From Candidatus Binatia bacterium (lineage in GTDB: Bacteria > Desulfobacterota > Binatia > HRBIN30 > BPIQ01), in the NCBI GenBank assembly GCA_026004195.1, contig BPIQ01000003.1, positions 186,001-250,000 of the forward strand: a stretch of DNA of 64,000 nt, read 5' to 3'. Position numbers and translations under genes: made by a program. Under the pieces are notes generated by a model. It was given only the letters and a program-made list of their open reading frames with translations, was not told where the DNA came from and did no database searches. Shown piece by piece: positions 7,825 to 17,430 of this stretch. Position 1 is the first letter of the stretch; each line of letters begins with the position of its first letter.

Positions 7825-9537
7825 TCAGCAAGCCGCGCAGGCGGTGCACGTGGAGGTGTCGCACGGGGGAGTCTCGAGCGCTTCGAAAGCCTTCCGCCGT
7901 TCCACCCAGAGGTAAAGTTTCGAGAGCTGCTGCTCGAGGACCTCCCAGGGAAGAAATTCGTCGAACGCGTACCGCCGGTGGACGTAGGCATCCGGTGGCG
8001 GAAGATCCCCGAGGCCCGAACGCTTCCAGTCCCGTACCACCGCCCAGGCGTCACCGCCCGAGCGATGGACCGCCTCGAGAAAGCGCCCCACGCGGCGGTC
8101 CCCGCGCGAGAGGAGGGTCTGCACGTAGGCTTCGCGCGGCGATTCGGTTTCGACCCTCACTCTCGGTTCTCGGCCGAGCCGCTGCCGCAGAAAGGCGAGC
8201 TTGGCCCGCAGCGACCCGATTTCTTCCATGGGCTCCCACTGGAACGGCGTCCAGGGTTTCGGAACGAACGGGTTGATCGAAACGGTGAGCCTTCCCACAC
8301 GCGACTTCCCCCCGGCAGCGGACTGGCGCCGCAGGATCGTCTCCGTGAGCTCGACGATCGCCTCGACGTCCTCGGCCCTCTCCGTGGGAAGCCCCACCAT
8401 GAAATAGAGCTTGAGGTCGGGCACCCCCTCCCCCACCAGGAGGTCGACGGCTCGCAGGATGTCCTTTTCCTCGAGGTTCTTGTTGATCACCCGGCGCAGC
8501 CGTTCCGAGCCCGCTTCGGGGGCCACGGTCACGCTTCGGTTGCCGCCCGCCCCGAGTGCCGAGGCGAGCCGCGGGGTCACGCAGTCGGCCTTGAGAGAGG
8601 ACGGCGAAAGCCGGCCTCCCCGGACACTGGCTTCCTCGGCGAGCCGATCCACCCCGGGCACGCTCGCCATCTCCGCCCCCACGAGCCCGATCGTCCGCCT
8701 GTGCTCGAGACCCCGGAGGAGCTCGGACCGGAGCCGTTCCACGCTGCGCGTCCTGAGCGGGCGGTAGATGAAACCCGCCGCGCAGAACCGGCATCCCCAC
8801 TGGCATCCCCGGCTCGCCTCCACGAGGAACATGTCCCCGAAGACCGCCTCGTCGGAAAGCACGCGCGTGGTGGTCGCGAACCGGTCGAGGTCGAGGACGA
8901 GCCGCCGTTCGACTCGGGCGGGTCCCGGCCCCTCGTGCTCGAGCGCCACCTGCCGTTCCCCGTCGTACACGGGCCGGAAAAACCGGGGCACGTAAGCTCC
9001 CCGGACCTTCTCGGCCACCTCCGCAAGCAAGCCCTGCCGGTCGTTCCGTTTTCCGGCCGACTCGGCGTACACGGAGAGGAACTCGGGCAGCATTTCCTCC
9101 GCCTCGCCGACCAGAAAGAGGTCCACGAAATCCGCCAGAGGCTCCGGATTCAGAAAGACCGCGGGCCCCCCCGCGAGCACGAGCGGCCCGGCCTCGCGCT
9201 CGCGGGCCCGAAGGGAAAGCCCTCCGCGCTCGAGCATCCGGAGGACCCGCCAGTAGTCTTCTTCGAACGAAATCGAGAACGCGAGGAGGTCCGCCTCCCC
9301 CACCTCCCGTCGGCTCTCGACGCTGCGGACGGGGCCGTCGGAGTCGGGAAAAAAAACACGCTCGCAAACGAACCCGGGGGTTCGGTCCACGATCTCGTAG
9401 ACGGCCTGGAACCCCAGGTTTCCCATGCCCACGGCGTACACGTTGGGGTACGCGAGAAAAACCCGGTGGGGAGCGTCTCCCTTTTTCGGGAAGAGAATCG
9501 TTTCCCTCCGGGGGTTTCTTTCGCGGGGGCTACCCAT
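7825..9537 (-). CDS. B12-binding-like radical SAM protein (TIGR03960 type)
   Basis: A 570-residue radical SAM enzyme. The N-terminal ~200 residues match the B12-binding-like domain of YgiQ/TIGR03960 proteins (RVFLAYPNVYAVGMGNLGFQ; LAGGPAVFLNPEPLADF). The [4Fe-4S] motif GCQWGCRFCAAGF lies near residue 245, followed by RPLRTRS. The C-terminal end is cysteine-rich (CDTSTCTACAAC), fitting an additional metal site. TIGR03960 proteins are often fused or paired with a TIGR03936 domain; no such partner is seen here. It lies 53 bases after ftsZ and directly before acpS. The substrate is unknown; a tRNA or cofactor modification role would be speculation. Confidence 0.85.
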   Translation of the reverse strand: MGSPRERNPRRETILFPKKGDAPHRVFLAYPNVYAVGMGNLGFQAVYEIVDRTPGFVCERVFFPDSDGPVRSVESRREVGEADLLAFSISFEEDYWRVLRMLERGGLSLRAREREAGPLVLAGGPAVFLNPEPLADFVDLFLVGEAEEMLPEFLSVYAESAGKRNDRQGLLAEVAEKVRGAYVPRFFRPVYDGERQVALEHEGPGPARVERRLVLDLDRFATTTRVLSDEAVFGDMFLVEASRGCQWGCRFCAAGFIYRPLRTRSVERLRSELLRGLEHRRTIGLVGAEMASVPGVDRLAEEASVRGGRLSPSSLKADCVTPRLASALGAGGNRSVTVAPEAGSERLRRVINKNLEEKDILRAVDLLVGEGVPDLKLYFMVGLPTERAEDVEAIVELTETILRRQSAAGGKSRVGRLTVSINPFVPKPWTPFQWEPMEEIGSLRAKLAFLRQRLGREPRVRVETESPREAYVQTLLSRGDRRVGRFLEAVHRSGGDAWAVVRDWKRSGLGDLPPPDAYVHRRYAFDEFLPWEVLEQQLSKLYLWVERRKAFEALETPPCDTSTCTACAAC

Positions 9538-9590
9538 GGCGAGGGGGGACGCACGCTTTTATATCGCCGCCCCTCCCCGCCCACAAGCCG

Positions 9591-10781
9591 CTACCGCCGG
9601 CGCCGCGGACGCAAGAACGACGGGAGTTCGAACCGGCCTTCCTCTTCCTGTTCGAGGAAGTACTCGTCCGTGCCGTCCCGGCCCTTCCGCTCGATGGCCG
9701 GCGTCTCGAGGTCGTCGTCCACGACGCAGCCGACCTTCACGACGGGGCGGCCGTCGGGGGCGATTTTCGGGGCGGCCGGCGAGGCCAGGCTTCCGGGGGC
9801 ACCCAGAGGCCGGCGCGCGGCCGAACCCTCGCCGAAACCCGTGGCGATGACCGTCACTCGCACCTCGTCCTCGAGCGTCTCGTCGATCACGGCGCCGAAG
9901 ATGATGTTCGCGTCCTCGTCGGCGAGTTTCTGGACGAGCGTCGCCGCGTCGTTCACCTCGTGGAGCGAGAGATCCGGGCTGCCGGTGATGTTGATGAGGA
10001 TTCCGCGCGCCCCTTCGATCGAGAGATCCTCGAGGAGAGGACTCGAGATCGCCCTCTGTGCGGCTTCGACGGCCCTCTGCTCTCCCGAGGCGGAGGCCGA
10101 TCCCATCAGAGCGAGGCCCATCTCGCACATGATCGTGCGCACGTCCGCGAAGTCGAGGTTGATGAGCCCGTGGACGGTGATGAGGTCGGAAATGCCCCGA
10201 ACGGCGTAGAGCAACACCTCGTCCACCTTTCGGAAGGCCTCGAGCAAGCCGGCATCCCGGCTCGCGATCGTGAGCAGCCTCTGGTTCGGGATGACGATCA
10301 AGGTGTCCACCGAGTCCTTCAGCTCCCGGATGCCTTGCTCGGCCTGCTGCATCCGCTTCTTCCCCTCGAACGAAAAGGGCTTCGTCACCACGCCGACCGT
10401 GAGGGCGCCTGTTTCCTTGGCCAGCCGGGCGATGACGGGAGCACCGCCCGTGCCGGTCCCGCCCCCCATGCCGGCGGTGATGAAAACCATGTCGGCACCC
10501 ACCAGGTGATCCCGGATCTTGTCGGCATCCTCGAGCGCCGCTTGCCGCCCCACCTCGGGATTCGCGCCCGCGCCGAGCCCCTTGGTGAGCTGCTCTCCGA
10601 GCTGGATTTTGACGGGGCAGAGGTTGGCCGCCAGCGCTTGAGCGTCCGTGTTGGCCGCGACGAACTCCACCCCGCAGAGTCCCGCGGCGATCATCGTGTT
10701 GAGGGCGTTGCCGCCCCCGCCCCCCACGCCGACGACCTTGATGCATGCCCCGACCTTCTGTTCCGGCACGTACTCGATCAT
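9591..10781 (-). CDS. ftsZ: Cell division GTPase FtsZ
   Basis: The tubulin-like GTPase that forms the Z-ring. It has 396 residues from ATG, with GAGGAAGAGGAGG-type purine-rich sequence just upstream. Motifs: [12 protein letters not shown], the GMGGGTGTG tubulin signature near residue 105, synergy (T7) loop [11 protein letters not shown], and a variable acidic/glycine-poor linker ending in the conserved tail [12 protein letters not shown] that binds FtsA. A longer upstream extension is open but covers the ftsA-ftsZ spacer (106 bases) and the ftsA 3' end, so it was rejected. Last division gene of the cluster. Confidence 0.97.
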   Translation of the reverse strand: MIEYVPEQKVGACIKVVGVGGGGGNALNTMIAAGLCGVEFVAANTDAQALAANLCPVKIQLGEQLTKGLGAGANPEVGRQAALEDADKIRDHLVGADMVFITAGMGGGTGTGGAPVIARLAKETGALTVGVVTKPFSFEGKKRMQQAEQGIRELKDSVDTLIVIPNQRLLTIASRDAGLLEAFRKVDEVLLYAVRGISDLITVHGLINLDFADVRTIMCEMGLALMGSASASGEQRAVEAAQRAISSPLLEDLSIEGARGILINITGSPDLSLHEVNDAATLVQKLADEDANIIFGAVIDETLEDEVRVTVIATGFGEGSAARRPLGAPGSLASPAAPKIAPDGRPVVKVGCVVDDDLETPAIERKGRDGTDEYFLEQEEEGRFELPSFLRPRRRR

Positions 10782-10887
10782 CTCCGCCTCCTCTTCCTCG
10801 TCTCCGTCCCCGACTCGGCCCCGGCCGACCGGAGCACACCGGTTCGGGTGCGCGATCCGACTCTCCGAACTCCCGCTGCCATCGACT

Positions 10888-12108
10888 TCAGAAAAACTCC
10901 CGCAACCAGCCCGCGACTCTGCGGCGGACCTTTCCGAAAACGCCCTCGTCCTCGGCGCCACCGGCCCCGAACCCCGGGCTGGCGAGCCGCAGGAGCCCGA
11001 CCGCGGTGGAGAACTCGGGACCGGTCTCGACTTCCGGCCGTCCGAAAGCGCGCAGCGGCCGGCCCACGCGTACCGCCGCGCCGAGAACGTCCCTGCCGAG
11101 CTCCTCGCATCCCGGCAGACGAGCCGTTCCTCCGGTGAGGACGACCCCACAGGGAAAGTCCTGCGGCTCCACGCCCGCCCACCGGAGGTGGCGGCGGACC
11201 AGGGAAAAGATCTCTTCCATCCGGGCTTCGACGATCTGGGCGAGCTTGCGCCGGGCAAAAAACCTGGGCTCCCCGCTCACCGAAGAGACCTCCACCGACT
11301 CCTCGGGATCGACCTCACGCGCCCGGCAGGTCGCGTGCCGTCGTTTGAGGATTTCCGCTTCCCGCGAGGAGACCTTGAGCCCGTAAGCGATGTCGTTCGT
11401 CACGTGGCGCCCACCCCAGGGAAGGACGGCGGTGTGACGCAAGCTCCCCTCGCGGTAGACGGCCACGCCCGTCGTCCCTCCTCCGATGTCGAGGACCAGG
11501 ACTCCGAGCTCCCGCTCCTCGTCCGCGAGCACCGCTTCGGCCGAGGCGACCGGTTGCCCGAGAACGCCCGCGACGTGCAACCCGGCCCTTTCGCAGCACC
11601 TCCTCAGGTTTTCGACCGACGGCCACGACGCCACGACGAGGTGGACGTAGGCCTCGAGCCGAACGCCGTTCATGCCCACGGGGTCGAAAACACGCTCCCT
11701 TCCGTCGAGGACGAAATGCTGGGGCAGCACGTGGAGGATCCGTTCTTCGGGGGGAAGAGCCACCGCACTGGCCGTCTCGAGAACGCGCTCGACGTCCGAG
11801 CGCTCCACCTCACGGCCGCGTACCGCAACGACTCCGTGGCTGTTCCAGCCCCGAACGTGCCTTCCTCCCACCCCCACGAAGACGCTGTGGATTTCGCACC
11901 CGGCCATGACCTCGGCTTCGTGGACCGCGCGAGAGACGGCCCCGGCCGCAGGCTCGACGTTGACGACCACGCCGCCACGAATCCCGGCCGACGGGGCCGT
12001 CCCCACGCCCACGACCTCGAAGGAGTCCTCCCGTGGACGAGCCACCACGGCCGTGACGCACGTCGTACCCGGATCCAACCCCACCAAAAACTCCGCCCGT
12101 CTCGCCAT
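10888..12108 (-). CDS. ftsA: Cell division protein FtsA
   Basis: A 406-residue actin-like ATPase that tethers FtsZ to the membrane. Seen: [15 protein letters not shown] (phosphate 1), the 1C-domain region following [30 protein letters not shown] (phosphate 2), [16 protein letters not shown] (adenosine motif), and the C-terminal amphipathic membrane-targeting helix [14 protein letters not shown]. It lies 12 bases after ftsQ and 106 bases before ftsZ, the usual order. Confidence 0.96.
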   Translation of the reverse strand: MARRAEFLVGLDPGTTCVTAVVARPREDSFEVVGVGTAPSAGIRGGVVVNVEPAAGAVSRAVHEAEVMAGCEIHSVFVGVGGRHVRGWNSHGVVAVRGREVERSDVERVLETASAVALPPEERILHVLPQHFVLDGRERVFDPVGMNGVRLEAYVHLVVASWPSVENLRRCCERAGLHVAGVLGQPVASAEAVLADEERELGVLVLDIGGGTTGVAVYREGSLRHTAVLPWGGRHVTNDIAYGLKVSSREAEILKRRHATCRAREVDPEESVEVSSVSGEPRFFARRKLAQIVEARMEEIFSLVRRHLRWAGVEPQDFPCGVVLTGGTARLPGCEELGRDVLGAAVRVGRPLRAFGRPEVETGPEFSTAVGLLRLASPGFGAGGAEDEGVFGKVRRRVAGWLREFF

Positions 12109-12120
12109 GCGTCGACGTAC

Positions 12121-12891
12121 TCAGATCGATAGACCGTGCTCCGTCGTCAGTTTCTGCCCACCGGAGTCCCGGAACCGCACCAGCACCGAGCGCCGGAGGG
12201 AAGCGTCCACACTCTCGAGGAGGGGCTCCCTCGGAGCCCAACGTGCGAGCACGTGCTCGGCGCGCGCGATTCGCCGGGTCCAGTCCGACCAGCCCACCAG
12301 GATCGGGATCACGGGACGGCGGGGAACCAGCACGAAGCCTCGTTCCCTGTCCACGTGCACTTCCGAAATCCCCCCCACACACCGTCTCCGCTCGCAAATC
12401 CGCGCAAGTCGTAATGCCCGGCGCACGACTTTCCCGCCCGACCGAAAGTCCCCTTCCTCGAGTCCGGTCAGGAGAGGAAGCGCCGGGACTTCGCCGGGCT
12501 CGACCGGGCCGAGCAACCGACCTGCCCGAGACACATACTGCAACCGGCCGAGAACCGCAATCGCTTCGGGTCTCCGTTCTCGAATTTCCACCACGACGCG
12601 ACCGGGGAATTCGCGCCGCACCCGGACCGCGGAGACCCACGGCAGACGTGCGAGACTCCTCTGCCACGCCGAGCCGTCCACTTCCCAGAGGCTCGTCCCG
12701 AACGACGCACCCACCGTCCGGAGAACCTGCTCCCGGGAAAGCCGAACGACCCCCTCGACGACCACCTCCCGGAGCGCGAAGTAGGGGTGAGAGCGGACCC
12801 GCTGCCAGCCTGCCGCAAGGCCCCAGAGGCCCGCGGCCACGGTTGCGGCGAGGACGGCAACGCGGAAGACCCGACGCAACCCGGAGCCCAT
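12121..12891 (-). CDS. ftsQ: Cell division protein FtsQ/DivIB
   Basis: A bitopic divisome protein linking FtsBL to other components. With the ATG start at 12891 it has 256 residues: a short cytoplasmic N-terminus, one membrane helix (VFRVAVLAATVAAGLWGLAAG), a POTRA domain (HPYFALREVVVEGVVRLSREQV; FPGRVVVEIRERRPEA) and a C-terminal beta domain. An alternative GTG at 12906 overlaps the murB stop, but its spacing to a ribosome-binding site is poor. Gene order murB-ftsQ-ftsA supports the call; ddl, often between murB and ftsQ, is absent. Confidence 0.9.
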   Translation of the reverse strand: MGSGLRRVFRVAVLAATVAAGLWGLAAGWQRVRSHPYFALREVVVEGVVRLSREQVLRTVGASFGTSLWEVDGSAWQRSLARLPWVSAVRVRREFPGRVVVEIRERRPEAIAVLGRLQYVSRAGRLLGPVEPGEVPALPLLTGLEEGDFRSGGKVVRRALRLARICERRRCVGGISEVHVDRERGFVLVPRRPVIPILVGWSDWTRRIARAEHVLARWAPREPLLESVDASLRRSVLVRFRDSGGQKLTTEHGLSI

Positions 12892-12896
12892 CGTGC

Positions 12897-13823
12897 TCAG
12901 TCCCACTCCCCCACGAGCCTCACCTCGGGTTCGAGACGGATCCCGAACCTTTTTTCCACCACGAGGCGGGCTTCCTCCATCAGCGCCCTCACGTCTTCCG
13001 CTTTCGCACTGCCCAGGTTCACGATGAAATTCGCGTGTTTCGTCGAAATCATCGCTCCACCCCGGCGTGCGCCCTTCAGACCCGCTTCCTCGATCAGACG
13101 ACCCGCGTAGGTACCTTGAGGGTTCTTGAAGATCGACCCCGCGTTCGGCTTTCCGCGCGGCTGGGAGTTCCTGCGACGGCTGCGCGCCTCCTCCATGCGA
13201 GCCCGGATCTCCGAAGGATCTCCAGGCCGCAAGCGGAACTCCACGAACGTCACGACGAAACCCTCGGGCAGGTCCATTCTGCGGTAGCCGAACCGGAGAC
13301 TCTCCTTCGGGACGACCCTTGCTTCACCGCCGGATTCCACCCCGTGCACGGCCTCGACGACGCTGCCCAACTCTCCGCCGAACGCCCCCGCGTTCATCAG
13401 GAGCCCCCCGCCCACGGTCCCGGGGATGCCCTCGGCGAACTCGAGACCCTCGAGAGACCGCTCGACGGCCGCGCGGACGAGCTTCCTGAGAGAACCCGCG
13501 GCACCGGCCCGGACCCGCATACCCCCCTCCCCGTCGGGCCACTCGAGAACCGCAAAAGGCCGGCCCAGCCGCAAGACGACACCCCGGACGCCCCGGTCGC
13601 TCACCAGGACGTTGGTGCCCGCCCCCAGAACCGTCACGGGAACGCCGTAGAGAGCCGCGAGCCCGAGCGTCGTCTGCACCTCCTCCGTGGTCCGGGCTTC
13701 GACCCAGAGGTCGGCGGGCCCCCCGATGCGGAACGAGGTGTGGCGCCAGAGCGGTTCGTCGAGACGAACCACGGGACCGAGCCGCCGGAGGAATTCCTGG
13801 CGTACCGAGTCGGGCACCTTCAT
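12897..13823 (-). CDS. murB: UDP-N-acetylenolpyruvoylglucosamine reductase MurB
   Basis: A 308-residue FAD enzyme that reduces UDP-GlcNAc-enolpyruvate to UDP-MurNAc. The ATG start overlaps the murC stop (ATGA). Motifs: HTSFRIGGPADLWVEA, LGAGTNVLVSDRG, GIPGTVGGGLLMNAGAFGGE, and the catalytic GSIFKNPQGTYAGRLIEEAG segment. The late GGAMISTKHANFIVNLG fits the MurB group with a shortened substrate loop (type II-like). An upstream in-frame extension is antisense-style shadow over murC. Confidence 0.95.
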   Translation of the reverse strand: MKVPDSVRQEFLRRLGPVVRLDEPLWRHTSFRIGGPADLWVEARTTEEVQTTLGLAALYGVPVTVLGAGTNVLVSDRGVRGVVLRLGRPFAVLEWPDGEGGMRVRAGAAGSLRKLVRAAVERSLEGLEFAEGIPGTVGGGLLMNAGAFGGELGSVVEAVHGVESGGEARVVPKESLRFGYRRMDLPEGFVVTFVEFRLRPGDPSEIRARMEEARSRRRNSQPRGKPNAGSIFKNPQGTYAGRLIEEAGLKGARRGGAMISTKHANFIVNLGSAKAEDVRALMEEARLVVEKRFGIRLEPEVRLVGEWD

Positions 13824-15226
13824 TGGACCAGGTCCGAAGACGGCCGAGCTCCGAGCGCCACGAGAACGTCGGCGGCCAACTCGTGGATGTCGCCCGCACC
13901 CAGCACCAGCAGCAAATCGCCGGGACGCACCAGCGCGAGAACGCGCTCGAGCAAACCGGTGCGATCCGGTTCGAAGTGGACGTCCACGTGTCCTCGCCTC
14001 CGGAGGGCGTGGTAGAGAGCCTCCCCCTGAACGCCCGGAATTTCGGCCTCGCCCGCGCCGTAGATCTCGGTCAGAACGAGAACGTCGGCGGCGTCGAACG
14101 CCGAGAGGAAGTCGTAGAAAAGGTCCCGGGTGCGCGTGAACCGGTGGGGCTGGAAGGCGACCACGAGGCGTCGTGCGAAACCTTCGCGGGCCGCCCCCAG
14201 CGTCGCGGCGATCTCGGCGGGGTGGTGTGCGTAATCGCTCACGACGAGCACGCCGTTCGCTTCGCCGCAAAGCTCGAAACGGCGGTGGATCCCGCTGAAA
14301 CGCCCCAGCGCTTCGGCCGAGACCTCGAAGGGAACGCCGAGCTCGGAGGCCACGACCAGAGCGGCCACCGCGTTGGTGGCATGGTGCCGGCCCGGAAGCC
14401 CGAGCCGCACGGACCCGAGGAGCCGGCCGCGCCGGCGGACCCGGAACGTCGTTTCGGTTTCCCGTACGGCCACGTCCTCGGCCCGCCACTCCGCGTCCGC
14501 GCTCGTCCCGTAGGTGACGACACGCTTGCGAACGGCCGGAAGAATCGCCCGCACGTTGGGGTGATCGAGGCAGAGAACGGCGCAGCCTTCGAACGGGACG
14601 CGGTTGGCGAACTGCAGGAAGGCGTTTTTCAGTTGCTCCAGGTCTCCGTAGTAGTCCAGGTGTTCGGGGTCGATGTTGGTGACGACGGCGATCGTGGGCG
14701 AGAGCAGGAGAAAGCTCCCGTCGCTTTCGTCCGCTTCCACCACGAGAACCTCTCCCCGCCCGAGCCGCACGTTGCTCCCGAACCCCTGCACGACGCCTCC
14801 GACGACGGCGGTCGGATCGAGCCCCGCGTGGGCCAGGATCGTGCCGATCAACGACGTGGTGGTGGTCTTGCCGTGCGACCCACCGACCACGACGCTGTGC
14901 TTGAGCCGCAGCAGATCGGCCAGCATCTCGCCCCGCAGCACGACGGGGATGGAGAGTTCCCGGGCTCTCAGAACCTCGGGGTTCGAATACTTGACGGCCG
15001 ACGAAATCACCACGACGTCGGTGTCCGGGGCCACGTGGGCCGCGTCGTGTCCGAGAAACACGCGTGCGCCGAGGCGTTCGAGCCGTTCCGTGATCCGGCT
15101 CTTGCGAAGGTCGGAGCCCGTGACGGTGTGCCCCAGGGTGAGGAGGATTTCCGCGAGCCCGCTCATCCCCACGCCACCGATGCCCACGAAATGAACGCGC
15201 CGCGGCCTACGGAACGCTTGCGACAT
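13820..15226 (-). CDS. murC: UDP-N-acetylmuramate--L-alanine ligase MurC
   Basis: A 468-residue Mur ligase adding L-Ala to UDP-MurNAc. Seen: N-terminal Rossmann HFVGIGGVGMSGLAEI, P-loop GSHGKTTTTSLIG near residue 115, EADESDGSFL, NIDPEHLDYYG, HRRFELCGE, DYAHHPAEIAATL, and QPHRFTRTRDL. Length is typical. Start ATG at 15226 lies within the last bases of murG (overlap of 20 bases), and its stop overlaps murB. Confidence 0.96.
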   Translation of the reverse strand: MSQAFRRPRRVHFVGIGGVGMSGLAEILLTLGHTVTGSDLRKSRITERLERLGARVFLGHDAAHVAPDTDVVVISSAVKYSNPEVLRARELSIPVVLRGEMLADLLRLKHSVVVGGSHGKTTTTSLIGTILAHAGLDPTAVVGGVVQGFGSNVRLGRGEVLVVEADESDGSFLLLSPTIAVVTNIDPEHLDYYGDLEQLKNAFLQFANRVPFEGCAVLCLDHPNVRAILPAVRKRVVTYGTSADAEWRAEDVAVRETETTFRVRRRGRLLGSVRLGLPGRHHATNAVAALVVASELGVPFEVSAEALGRFSGIHRRFELCGEANGVLVVSDYAHHPAEIAATLGAAREGFARRLVVAFQPHRFTRTRDLFYDFLSAFDAADVLVLTEIYGAGEAEIPGVQGEALYHALRRRGHVDVHFEPDRTGLLERVLALVRPGDLLLVLGAGDIHELAADVLVALGARPSSDLVQ

Positions 15227-16295
15227 GATCGGCTCCTCTCGCGACTCGCTCGCAAACTTCCACGACCCGCTCCGTCGCGTCGGGTCTTCCGAGAAGAAGG
15301 GCGCGCTCCGCCATCGAGCGCAAGCGCTCCGGGTCGGACGCGAGTCCCGTTACGCAGGCCACGAGCCGATCCGGGGTGAGATCCCGGTCGAGGATCAGCT
15401 CGGCCGCTCCCGCCCGCACGAGCACTTCGGCGTTCGCCCTCTGGTGGTCGTCGGCGGCGTAGGGGTAGGGGACCAGAATCGACGGTTTCCCGAGCACGGT
15501 AAGCTCGGCCAGTGTCGTGGCCCCGGCTCTGCAGAGCACGAGGTCCGCGCTCGCGTAGGCGTCCCCCATGTCTTCGAGGAAGGGGACGACCTTCGCCTCC
15601 ACGCCGCTCTCCCGGTACGCTTCCCGCACGGACGAAAAGTCCCCCTCTCCGGTCTGGTGCACGAGGCGAAAGCCCCGAATCTCGCGCACGAGCACGCGCG
15701 CGGCCTCGCGAACGGCGACGTTGATCTTGTGGGCTCCCTGGCTTCCGCCGAGCACGAGGAGCGTGAATCCCGTCCGAGGGGAGGGACCCGGGCGGACGGG
15801 AAACCGCCGCACGGGATTCCCGGTGAGTTCGGTGGGCACCCCTTCGAGCGACGCGCGGGCGGCGGAAAACGCGAGGCACACGACGCGGGCCCAGCGCGAA
15901 AGAACACGCGTCGCGAGGCCGGGGACCGCGTTCTGCTCGAGGAGGACGACGGGGACTCCCCGGAGCCGCGCCGCCACCACGACGGGTACGGAGGCGTACC
16001 CTCCGACGCCGAGCACCACGTCGGGGTCGAACCGGCGCAACTCCCACCACGCACGCCCTACCGCGTACGGAAAGGAAACGCCGAAAGCGAGGAGCGCCCG
16101 GGGCCCTTTGCCTCGGAGCGGCCGAACGGGCAACGTGGCGAGAGGCACGCCGTGGGCGGGGACCACTTTTTTTTCGAGGCCGTAGCCGCCTCCCACGAAA
16201 AGGACTTCCCCCGAGCGCTCTCGCACCGCCTCGGCCACTGCGAGGCCGGGAAAAATGTGCCCGCCCGTACCGCCGCCTGCGACGACCATCCTCAT
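15207..16295 (-). CDS. murG: UDP-GlcNAc:lipid I transferase MurG
   Basis: A 362-residue GT-B glycosyltransferase that converts lipid I to lipid II at the inner face of the cytoplasmic membrane. Motifs: VVAGGGTGGHIFPGLAVAEA at the start, VLGVGGYASVPVV, LEQNAVPGLATR, VLGGSQGAHKIN, and the donor site CRAGATTLAELT with VPYPYAADDHQ. Start ATG 16295 is four bases after the ftsW stop; a second ATG two codons later is possible. Both precede the glycine loop by the normal distance. Confidence 0.95.
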   Translation of the reverse strand: MRMVVAGGGTGGHIFPGLAVAEAVRERSGEVLFVGGGYGLEKKVVPAHGVPLATLPVRPLRGKGPRALLAFGVSFPYAVGRAWWELRRFDPDVVLGVGGYASVPVVVAARLRGVPVVLLEQNAVPGLATRVLSRWARVVCLAFSAARASLEGVPTELTGNPVRRFPVRPGPSPRTGFTLLVLGGSQGAHKINVAVREAARVLVREIRGFRLVHQTGEGDFSSVREAYRESGVEAKVVPFLEDMGDAYASADLVLCRAGATTLAELTVLGKPSILVPYPYAADDHQRANAEVLVRAGAAELILDRDLTPDRLVACVTGLASDPERLRSMAERALLLGRPDATERVVEVCERVARGADHVASVP

Positions 16296-16299
16296 CCCC

Positions 16300-17430
16300 T
16301 CATCCCGTGGAGCGAGAAAGCGCCCCGAGCATCCCGAGCTGCGCCAGCGTCCCGACGAGCGCCGACCCACCGTAGCTCATCAGCGGCAGCGGCAGTCCCT
16401 TGGTCGGAATCAGCCCGAGAACCACTCCCAGGTTCACGAGCACGTTCGAGAAAAAGCCCACGGTGACGCCGAACGCGAGCATCCCGCCGAACGGGGTCGG
16501 ATGCCGCAGCGACGTCCGAAACCCGCGCAGGGCGAGGAGGAGAAAGAGTCCGAGCACCAGGAAAGCGCCCACGAGCCCCGTCTCTTCCCCTAGCAGCGCG
16601 AAGAGAAAGTCCGTGTGCACCTCCGGGAGAAAAAAACGCTGCCGGCCGCTTCCCAGGCCGTTTCCGTAGAGTCCTCCCGACCCGAAGGCGAGAAAGGACT
16701 GCACGAGCTGGAAATCCGTCCTGGTCACGTCGTCCCACGGGTCGAGGAAAGAAAGGAGCCGGGCGGTTCGGTACGGGGCCATGACCAGGACCGCCCCGAG
16801 GCCCACCCCGGCCGAGCCGCCGAGAGCCGCGAGATGGGAGAGGCGCGCACCGCCCGCGAAGAGCATCGCGAGCAGAAGCACCCAGAGAAGAGCCGCGTTC
16901 CCGTAGTCGGGCTGTGCGATCAGGCAGGCGGAGAGGACGGCGACGACGATCGTGGGCGGCAAGATCCCGCGAGAAAACGACCGGATCCGCTCGCCCTTTC
17001 GCGCGATCGACCGGGCGAGATAGCAGACCAGCGCGACTTTCACGAACTCCACGGGTTGGAGCGTGACCTTTCCGCGGACGGCGATCCAGCGCCGAGCCCC
17101 GTGCCGGGCCTCCCCGAGTTCGGGGCTCCAGACGAGCAGAAGGAGCACGGACGCGAGCAGGAGGCCGACCGGCGCCCAACGTTCGAGCGTCGAGGCGGGG
17201 AGCTCGAGGAAAAACAGGAACACGCCGAGACCCACGCAAGCCGCCGCGAGCTGCTTGAAGAAAAGCCAGAAGGGGTTGCCCGTGCGTTCGGCGGAGTAGA
17301 AGTAGGTGGCGTCGAAGACCATCACGAGCCCCACGCAAAGCAGCAGGCCCGTGCAGAGCAGGAGAACGGGATCCGGGCGTCCCTTTCTCGGGATCACGAA
17401 GGTCCGAACCTGGCTCGGAAACGTCGTCAT
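16300..17430 (-). CDS. ftsW: Lipid II polymerase FtsW
   Basis: A 376-residue SEDS-family peptidoglycan glycosyltransferase. About ten hydrophobic segments are visible. Family motifs: ARRWIAVRGKVTLQPVEFVKVAL, AQPDYGNAALL, the TDFQLVQSFLAFGSGGLYG loop, HTDFLFALLGEETGLVGA, and the C-terminal GLPLPLMSYGGSALV. The start ATG overlaps the murD stop (ATGA). It works with the class B PBP encoded upstream in the same cluster. Confidence 0.96.
   Translation of the reverse strand: MTTFPSQVRTFVIPRKGRPDPVLLLCTGLLLCVGLVMVFDATYFYSAERTGNPFWLFFKQLAAACVGLGVFLFFLELPASTLERWAPVGLLLASVLLLLVWSPELGEARHGARRWIAVRGKVTLQPVEFVKVALVCYLARSIARKGERIRSFSRGILPPTIVVAVLSACLIAQPDYGNAALLWVLLLAMLFAGGARLSHLAALGGSAGVGLGAVLVMAPYRTARLLSFLDPWDDVTRTDFQLVQSFLAFGSGGLYGNGLGSGRQRFFLPEVHTDFLFALLGEETGLVGAFLVLGLFLLLALRGFRTSLRHPTPFGGMLAFGVTVGFFSNVLVNLGVVLGLIPTKGLPLPLMSYGGSALVGTLAQLGMLGALSRSTG

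Noticed and set aside
12121-12906. ftsQ start at GTG 12906
   Set aside because: It overlaps the murB stop and has poor ribosome-site spacing; ATG 12891 is preferred although not proven.
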